Of a stretch of DNA of 64,000 nt, positions 58,580 through 64,000 are shown piece by piece (position 1 is the first letter of the stretch; each line of letters opens with the position of its first letter). The DNA is taken from contig NZ_JACIDN010000011.1 in NCBI RefSeq assembly GCF_014196345.1, forward strand, positions 62,001 through 126,000, written 5' to 3'. The DNA comes from Methylobacterium brachythecii (GTDB lineage: Bacteria > Pseudomonadota > Alphaproteobacteria > Rhizobiales > Beijerinckiaceae). A program made the position numbers and the translations under genes. Under the pieces are notes generated by a model. The model was not told the origin of the DNA, did no database searches, and saw only the letters and a list, made by a program, of their open reading frames with translations.

Positions 58580-60540
58580 GCACGGCGACCACGAGCGTCG
58601 AGGACTGGATCGCCTCGATCGCGATCAAGGCCAAGGCGTCTCCCGACGAGGTCAGGACGGTGCTGGACCGTCACGGCATCGTGGCCCAGGCGACCCTGCC
58701 ACGCCGGCGCCGCCTCTGCCTCGCCGCCATCAGGCTCCGGGGAACCAAGCGTTTGCCCGAGGGCGAGAGGGCCATCGACTTCACCTGGGACGACCTCACC
58801 CCGGGACTATGGGCGGTTCTCTCCGACGACAACTTCCGTGGCAAGTCGAGCCTGCTCAACATCGTGCAGGCGGCGCTGAGGGGGGAGTTCCCGCTGCACA
58901 TCAAGCCGGACGTCTGGTCCTGGCTTTCCGACGTCGAGGTTGAGTTCGACATCGACAGGACCCGCTACCGGGTCATTGCCCGTAAGCCCGTCGGTGAGAA
59001 AGACCCGAACCTCGTGCGAGCGACCCTCTCCCGCTTGGACGAGGGGACATGGTTCGACATCCACTCCGGGCCGGCGGACGAGACCTTCGCCAACGCGGTC
59101 GCCGACAACATGATGGAGGAGTTCGGGTTCGCGAAGTTCCACGCCTTCAACAAGGACACCGGCTCCCACACCCATGGCTGGCAGGCCATCGCCAGCTCGC
59201 TCTTCGTTAGCGGGCCGGGCAAGGCCGTGTTCGGCGAGGTGACCCGGGACGGCATCCCGCTACGGTTGCTGCAGATGTTCATGGGCCTGCCGTGGGTCTC
59301 CACCTATTCCGCCGCTGCGACGGCCGAGAAGAAGGTGGGCGCCGAGCGGGAGAGATCCGCCGCGCCCTCGCCGGCCAGGGAACGGCTCGCCGGCCGACTT
59401 GCTGCGGTCGAGGCGGAGCTGCGCGCGGCCCGCGAGGCCGTCTTGGATCGGGTCGACCGCGTCGCCCTTCGAAGGGACCTGGTGGCGCGGGACAGGATGC
59501 TGGTGAACTTCCAGACCAAGGTCGAGGAGGAGCGCGACCATATCGCCGAGCTTGAGCGGCAGGTCGCCTCGGCCCAGCGGTCGTTCGGTACGGTCAGGCG
59601 GACCCTGCAGCAGATCACCGACGAGCGTGCCGCTGGCCTGGTCTTTCGTGAACTGCGGCCGGTCTGCTGCCCATCCTGCGACGAGGGCATCGAGCGGGAC
59701 CGCTACGTCGACGCCGAGGCGGCCGGGACGTGCGGGCTGTGCGGCTCCGTCCATGTCGAGCCCGAGGACGACACGCAGATGCTCGACGACCTACGGGCCG
59801 AGATGCGCGATGCCGAGGCCGTCCTAGCCCGGCTCGTCGCCGAGCTCGAAGCCGCAAGGGAACGCCGACGGGCGTCCGAAGGGCAGAGGGACACGACCAA
59901 ACGCGAGATCGAGGCGATCAAGGACGAGCTCTCCTCGGCGGAGGATGCCGACGCGGAGGTAAGGGTCCGGGCGTTGGAGGCGCAGGCCGCCCAGCTCGGC
60001 GAGATCATCGCGGAGCAAAGCCCCGCGGCGGTCGCGCCGGTCGCCGACGATGCGGAGATCCTGAAGCACGTCGCGAAGGTCACCAAGGACCTCTACGACG
60101 ACACGCAGCGGGACCTGCTGAAGGAGATCTCGGTCCATCTCACGCGGCTCTCCAGGGACTTCGGCATCAAGAACGTCGAGAGCATGGACTGGACGGCCAA
60201 CGGCGTCCTCAACATTAGGCAGGGGGGTACCGATCTCACGTTCCAGAGCCTCGTCGCAGGTGAGAAGCTCCGGCTCAGGATCGCCGCGGCCCTTGCCGTC
60301 ATCGAGGTCGCGCGCCTAAGGCACTACGGGCGCCATCCCGGACTGCTCGTCCTCGACAGCCCGGCGGCGCAGGAGATGACGGCGGACGACTTCGCCGCCC
60401 TCATGGCGAGCGTGCGGCTGGCCGTCAGCCAGGCGGACGACGTCCAGGTCGTCGTCGGCGCGGTCGCGCGTCCGGAGCTTCTGGAGGTTGTCGATGGCCA
60501 AAGGACGCTTCACGCTGAGGGAGACCGATTCCTTTTCTGA
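58576..60540 (+). CDS. SMC/Rad50-like ATPase with zinc-hook-like cysteines
   Basis: A 654-residue ABC-type ATPase of the SMC/Rad50 class. The Walker A region is LSDDNFRGKSSLLNIV (Gly89-Lys90-Ser91), with aspartate in place of the usual first glycine. Coiled-coil arms (about 265-355 and 400-480) flank a cysteine set CCPSC (364-368) and CGLC (386-389) in the position of a zinc hook. The signature LVAGEKLRLRIA (559-570) and Walker B LLVLDSPAAQE (590-600) complete the head. Residues 1-45 are an extra helical leader. It should bind DNA ends or structures and drive the neighbouring nuclease. Confidence 0.85.
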   Translation: MSTATTSVEDWIASIAIKAKASPDEVRTVLDRHGIVAQATLPRRRRLCLAAIRLRGTKRLPEGERAIDFTWDDLTPGLWAVLSDDNFRGKSSLLNIVQAALRGEFPLHIKPDVWSWLSDVEVEFDIDRTRYRVIARKPVGEKDPNLVRATLSRLDEGTWFDIHSGPADETFANAVADNMMEEFGFAKFHAFNKDTGSHTHGWQAIASSLFVSGPGKAVFGEVTRDGIPLRLLQMFMGLPWVSTYSAAATAEKKVGAERERSAAPSPARERLAGRLAAVEAELRAAREAVLDRVDRVALRRDLVARDRMLVNFQTKVEEERDHIAELERQVASAQRSFGTVRRTLQQITDERAAGLVFRELRPVCCPSCDEGIERDRYVDAEAAGTCGLCGSVHVEPEDDTQMLDDLRAEMRDAEAVLARLVAELEAARERRRASEGQRDTTKREIEAIKDELSSAEDADAEVRVRALEAQAAQLGEIIAEQSPAAVAPVADDAEILKHVAKVTKDLYDDTQRDLLKEISVHLTRLSRDFGIKNVESMDWTANGVLNIRQGGTDLTFQSLVAGEKLRLRIAAALAVIEVARLRHYGRHPGLLVLDSPAAQEMTADDFAALMASVRLAVSQADDVQVVVGAVARPELLEVVDGQRTLHAEGDRFLF

Positions 60541-60551
60541 CGGGGCCCGGC

Positions 60552-62477
60552 GTGGCGGCGGATGACCTGCAGCGGCTCCTGGTGGACAGGTATGGCGAGC
60601 ACGCCGATGCAGGTGACCTGACCACCTCCAGCTTGATCGATCTAGTCCGCGACGGAGCCGACGGCGTCGACGGTGCGGATCTCTTCGTCGCCCTGATCGG
60701 GGATACGCGGTCCGGGGTCACCGTACCCGTGGCGGTGGAACTCGTCGCCAAGGGCTTCGACATCGTCGCCATGATCGAGATAGCGGCCTGGCTCGGCCGT
60801 GGCGGGAACGTCCCCGCCCCATTCGTGGGGACATTGGGGCGGGCCTTCCTGGCCAAGGCGGCGGATCGCGACGCGGATTACGGCACCCGCGCACATGCGC
60901 TCAAGGCGTCGATGATCCTCGCCCAATCCGACCGTTCGCTGCTGCGGCGTCTTCAGTCCGACCTGCTCGACATCGACCTCGCCGACGACGGCGACTTCCT
61001 TCGGCACGCGGCACGCATCGCCGGTGCCGTCCTGGCCCACGAGCCGGACGACGATCTTCGCGCGCTCCTCGGCAAGCTCGTGGAGGTCGTCGACGCGGAG
61101 GACGAGGCCTCCATGGAGCTCGGCTTGGACGCCATGCGCCATGGCCTCGACGCGGACGCCGCCGAGACAGCGCTGCAAGCTTTCGAGGGTGCGCGGGGCT
61201 GGTTCCGCAGGGCGGAGGACGCTGGGGATGCCAGACCCGACGCGACGCTGTATCGGCGCTGCCTCGACGCGCTCGTGGCGTTCCAGTCGGGCCAATCGTC
61301 CCCCGACCTCTGGACGCGCATCGACGAGATCAGGTCCGCCGCGTTCGCCTACACCGCCTACCTGACGACCTCCGACCGGCCGGAGGACACGACCTCGTGG
61401 CTCGGCGCCAAGACGCAGGAGCGCGTGCACTGGTCGATGCTCGCACTCAGGCTCGGCGCCCTCGACACGAGCCTGCTCAAGCGTGCGTGGCTCGACGCGG
61501 CCGCCGTGATCCAGGACGAGCTTCTCGCGGTCTACACGGCGAGCCGCAGTTTCCTGCGGCGAGGCGCGGACGGCGGGTTGGAGGCGATCCTAAGGCCTCG
61601 CGTCGTCGAGGTGCTGAGAGGGGAGTTGCACTCCCTCGCCCTCCTCGACCAATGGATCGAGGAGAACGCGGCATCCGGCCTGCTCCCCGCCGCGGCGCAT
61701 CTACGCGACCGGGTGGCGGATGCGAGGGAGGCCGTCGTCACCCACCGCCCTATCGAGGCGGCGGACGGTAGCTCACCGACCGCCGCCATCGTCGAGCTCC
61801 TGCCGGAGGCGTCCCGAAGCTCCGCGTTAGCCCGTGTCGCGGCCGGCATGGCAATCCTCGTCGAGACCACCACGCCCCTCGTGGTCTCCGAATTATTCGA
61901 GACGGTCACCGCCGGCCTCGCGCGAAACCCGGACTACCTCGCCGATCCCATGGGCCGGATGCTCTTCGACGCCGTGCTGTGGTCGTCCATCCAGTTCGTC
62001 GTCATGCGCGGCAACGTCGGGGTCAGCACGCTCGCCCGCGGTCGCTACCTCTTCGAGCGCGACCCGGAGAAGCTTCCCCTGGAGAAGGACCTCCAGGCCG
62101 ACTACGTCGAGTTCCTCATGGGCTCGCCGCTGGCCGAGCTCTGCCAAGCGGAGAAGCGCGACGTCGGCGGGGGGCGCGTCGACGTCCTCTTCACGTTCCT
62201 GCGGACCAAGACGGTCGCCGAGCTCAAGCGCACCGACCTCAAGCTGACGAACGACGAGGTGGTGGGGCGCTTCGGCCTCCAGAAGGTTTCCTACGACGTC
62301 ACGAACGTTCGCTTCGGGATCCTGATGATCCTGGACCTTCGCGATGTCGGAGGTGGCCAGCCTTACCTGTCAGAGCGGATCTCGGTCCATCACGTCACGC
62401 CGGACTGGGGCACGAGCGAGCATGCCGTCGTGCTGATGCGGGTCCAGGGGCGGCGCGAGACACCCTCGCAGCTGTGA
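60552..62477 (+). CDS. Large helical protein with C-terminal PD-(D/E)XK nuclease motif
   Basis: A 641-residue protein starting with GTG, 11 bases after the ATPase stop. Residues 1-490 are almost all helical, with repeat-like segments (AWLGRGGNVPAPFVGTLGRA, LDAMRHGLDADAAETALQA), as in HEAT-type scaffolds. Residues 500-610 hold a restriction-like nuclease core: EFLMGSPLAELCQAEKRDVG, GGGRVDVLFTFLRTKTVAEL and KR, giving Asp544, Glu557 and Lys559 as the D-x(n)-E-x-K triad, then a downstream helix with Q and K (FGLQKVSYD). It is the likely effector that cuts DNA, gated by the ATPase. Confidence 0.8.
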   Translation: MAADDLQRLLVDRYGEHADAGDLTTSSLIDLVRDGADGVDGADLFVALIGDTRSGVTVPVAVELVAKGFDIVAMIEIAAWLGRGGNVPAPFVGTLGRAFLAKAADRDADYGTRAHALKASMILAQSDRSLLRRLQSDLLDIDLADDGDFLRHAARIAGAVLAHEPDDDLRALLGKLVEVVDAEDEASMELGLDAMRHGLDADAAETALQAFEGARGWFRRAEDAGDARPDATLYRRCLDALVAFQSGQSSPDLWTRIDEIRSAAFAYTAYLTTSDRPEDTTSWLGAKTQERVHWSMLALRLGALDTSLLKRAWLDAAAVIQDELLAVYTASRSFLRRGADGGLEAILRPRVVEVLRGELHSLALLDQWIEENAASGLLPAAAHLRDRVADAREAVVTHRPIEAADGSSPTAAIVELLPEASRSSALARVAAGMAILVETTTPLVVSELFETVTAGLARNPDYLADPMGRMLFDAVLWSSIQFVVMRGNVGVSTLARGRYLFERDPEKLPLEKDLQADYVEFLMGSPLAELCQAEKRDVGGGRVDVLFTFLRTKTVAELKRTDLKLTNDEVVGRFGLQKVSYDVTNVRFGILMILDLRDVGGGQPYLSERISVHHVTPDWGTSEHAVVLMRVQGRRETPSQL

Positions 62478-62489
62478 CCGCGCTAGGCC

Positions 62490-62697
62490 TTGCCAGCCTT
62501 GCGCGCGATGGTGCCGTCGGGACAAGCCTCGAAGAATTTCGTCTACCTAACGCGCATCATCATCTTCTTCCTCAGCGTCCCCGCGTTGCAGAACGCGCAT
62601 TGGTGCACGATAGCGGCCGCGGGATCCAATAGGCCAGCGCGATCGACTCGGCCTCCGTCAGTTGGATCTCCACAGGCGGTCTCTTATGGCTGGGCAT
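62490..62697 (-). pseudogene. Probable decayed small zinc-ribbon-like gene
   Basis: On the reverse strand an ATG at 62697 opens VEIQLTEAESIALAYW; the frame then stops soon after, but the next frame continues without a break as DPAAAIVHQCAFCNAGTLRK, with a CxxC pair, before another stop. Beyond that stop the reading KFFEACPDGTIARKAGKA looks protein-like again. One frameshift and one nonsense change would explain this. Without a homologue this is a guess. Confidence 0.3.
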
Positions 62698-62805
62698 GCG
62701 TCGCAGCATCGGATCCCTCAAAAACATAGCAGGAACAAACTGTGGGAGGGATCATGTCTCAACCGCAAGGATCGCTTGCCGGCGAAAGTGTGGTGCAGGA
62801 CTGTA

Positions 62806-62846
62806 GAAGCGGTAAGGCGCCAAGTCCAACGCCGCTTTACCGCTTC
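62806..62846. terminator. Terminator-like inverted repeat
   Basis: GAAGCGGTAA (62806-62815) and TTACCGCTTC (62837-62846) are perfect reverse complements with a 21-base loop. It lies just beyond the end of the reverse gene at 62867 and could terminate it. Confidence 0.5.
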
Positions 62847-62866
62847 CACTGTCAGGCGAACTTTTA

Positions 62867-63487
62867 TCAGATCGCCAAAACAAGTTGATCCAAAGCGACT
62901 ACTGCCTCTCGCTCCGCTTGTTCGCGGGCCTCATTCAACAACTCTTGCTCGTCTTCGCGCTCACGCTCCAGCTCAGCATCGAGCTTCGACGCCTCACGGC
63001 GATCCGCGTCGAACTCGCACTGCCGTTGATCGAACGCTTCGAAGACAGCCCTTCGGATGCTTTGCTCGTATCCGATGCCACGTGCGTCGTAGGTAATCGC
63101 AACCCACCTTTGGAAGCCGCCGATATGGACGTTGTTGTACCGCGTGCCCATCGAAAACGAGACGTCGACACGATCGACTCTCACGACGAGACATATCGTT
63201 CGGTCCAAGGCTCGCACCTCGTATGCCACCAGATCTGAGGACGGCAGAGCCATGAAATCCATGTAGCCCGCGCCCAGATCTCGCTCCCTCCAGCCGGCCG
63301 GTTCGGGAACTCCTGGGATGGGCCATTCCAAGTCCGCTTCGCCGAATTTTGCAGCGAGCCAGATTGGGTGCGTACGCGGATCAGTATCGCAAGATGTGGC
63401 GATGCAGACCACGCGCGTCGGCAAAGCCGGATCATGTTCAGCCTGGCGAACGAGGAAAGTCATATCCCAAGTCTGCGTTCGGGCCAT
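62867..63487 (-). CDS. Hypothetical protein with acidic coiled-coil tail, 206 aa
   Basis: Starts MARTQTWDMTFLVRQAEHDP after GGAGGCTCC, which fixes the start at 63487. The first 140 residues are a mixed alpha/beta domain (TRVVCIATSCDTDPRTHPIW, VSFSMGTRYNNVHIGGFQRW). The last 60 residues are a charged helix dominated by Glu, Arg and Asp (LDAELEREREDEQELLNEAR), likely a coiled coil. No family recognised. It is convergent with the SMC-nuclease operon. Confidence 0.6.
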   Translation of the reverse strand: MARTQTWDMTFLVRQAEHDPALPTRVVCIATSCDTDPRTHPIWLAAKFGEADLEWPIPGVPEPAGWRERDLGAGYMDFMALPSSDLVAYEVRALDRTICLVVRVDRVDVSFSMGTRYNNVHIGGFQRWVAITYDARGIGYEQSIRRAVFEAFDQRQCEFDADRREASKLDAELEREREDEQELLNEAREQAEREAVVALDQLVLAI

Positions 63488-64000
63488 CGGAGCCTCCCTC
63501 ACCGCCAGCCGTTCCCTCGGACGGTTATGGGACCTTCGACAACTATCCGCTCGTCCGGATGCACGGTTAGGTTAATCGAGATCGATCCCAACCGGAAATC
63601 ACCTCGACGCCACTTCGCACACGGAGGCGTTCGTGGAAGGCTCCAGGAGCCTCGTCGACCGCATGAACGCTCTCGCCTCGGGCCGTTGAAGTCATTCCAG
63701 GGTCCGACGTGGGCCCACCAGGTACGCACGTCTGTCCTTGGGGTTGCGTTGATCGCCGCCGGATCCGCGTTGCACATCCCATCAGTCCACCACAACGATG
63801 CCCCCCTGAGAGACCCGGTCTGACCCATCGGACCTCAACACCGATGAGGAACTCGGAAGGCAGGATCCCTGTCATCGGCCCTGGTCCCCGATGACGTTTG
63901 AACGCTGTTCAGGTCCCCATCGGTCCCGAGCATCGATGACGCCCCTGGCCCATCCCGTCCCCCATGTTGGCCCATGGCTCACTATGGGCCATAGATCCAT
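63488..64000. other. Right-edge non-coding stretch
   Basis: About 510 bases without a supported gene. Near the right edge it becomes rich in CCATCGG, CCCATGG and GGCCAT words, similar in style to the repeat-bearing region at 25.6-26.0 kb; CAGGTCCCCAT occurs in both. Open frames here have no ribosome site. Confidence 0.4.

Noticed and set aside
57899..62477. Naming the three-gene operon Lamassu, Wadjet or Septu
   Set aside because: Wadjet needs MukEF-like and TOPRIM partners, Septu an HNH partner. Lamassu is closest, but gene order and the large helical nuclease protein do not clearly match, so no name is given.

Overview
The window is about 64 kb of GC-rich DNA whose genes look alphaproteobacterial, most like Methylobacterium/Methylorubrum. 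That placement is inferred from composition, codon use and gene families. Two parts meet at a tRNA pair. The first 10.3 kb looks like chromosomal core. From about 10.6 kb to the right edge everything looks like accessory DNA: many small genes of unknown function, a relaxase, an antirestriction protein, clustered metal and arsenic resistance genes, then phage-defence genes. No integrase is visible, so the far end of the island, if it is one unit, lies outside the window.

Core part (1-10.3 kb): the start of an SMR drug exporter coupled to an extended-SDR/thioester-reductase-like enzyme; a MipA/OmpV outer-membrane protein divergent from a two-gene lipoprotein adaptor plus HAE1-type RND pump; an alpha-oxoamine synthase; recJ. 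tRNA-Tyr(GUA) and tRNA-Gly(UCC) follow.

Mobile-element backbone (10.8-25.4 kb): tightly packed small operons joined by ATGA, GTGA or TGATG overlaps. They include an ArdC antirestriction protein, a mobilisation operon (16.3-19.0 kb) ending in a relaxase, a seven-gene leftward operon (22.2-19.1 kb) whose promoter is flanked by palindromes, three short paralogous HTH-like proteins, a protein with a duplicated HTH unit, and one AT-rich gene of foreign composition (24.1-25.4 kb). A near-geneless stretch with twelve copies of a 14-bp repeat closes this section.

Metal and arsenic section (26-52.5 kb): MerR regulator with a 19-bp-spacer promoter, two CDF exporters, a ZIP-like permease, an OmpR/histidine-kinase pair, several small His-rich exported proteins, a CzcBA-type RND pump (divalent cations), an NreA/NreB-type nickel pair, a leftward CusBA-type pump (Cu/Ag) with a glutaredoxin-MauE fusion, and an ars cluster with two ArsR repressors, ArsC, ArsB, a BASS/ACR3-like carrier, an MFS protein and ArsH. 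Together these would sense metals, move them across the inner membrane and expel them from the periplasm, and reduce and expel arsenate/arsenite.

Defence section (52.7-63.5 kb): a DUF2235 lipase-like protein, a Kiwa-type pair (KwaA/KwaB), an unrecognised 484-residue protein, and a three-gene operon of a small adaptor-like protein, an SMC/Rad50-like ATPase with a four-cysteine hook, and a large protein ending in a PD-(D/E)XK nuclease motif. I could not match this three-gene operon to a named system with confidence. It is the best candidate here for an undescribed system.
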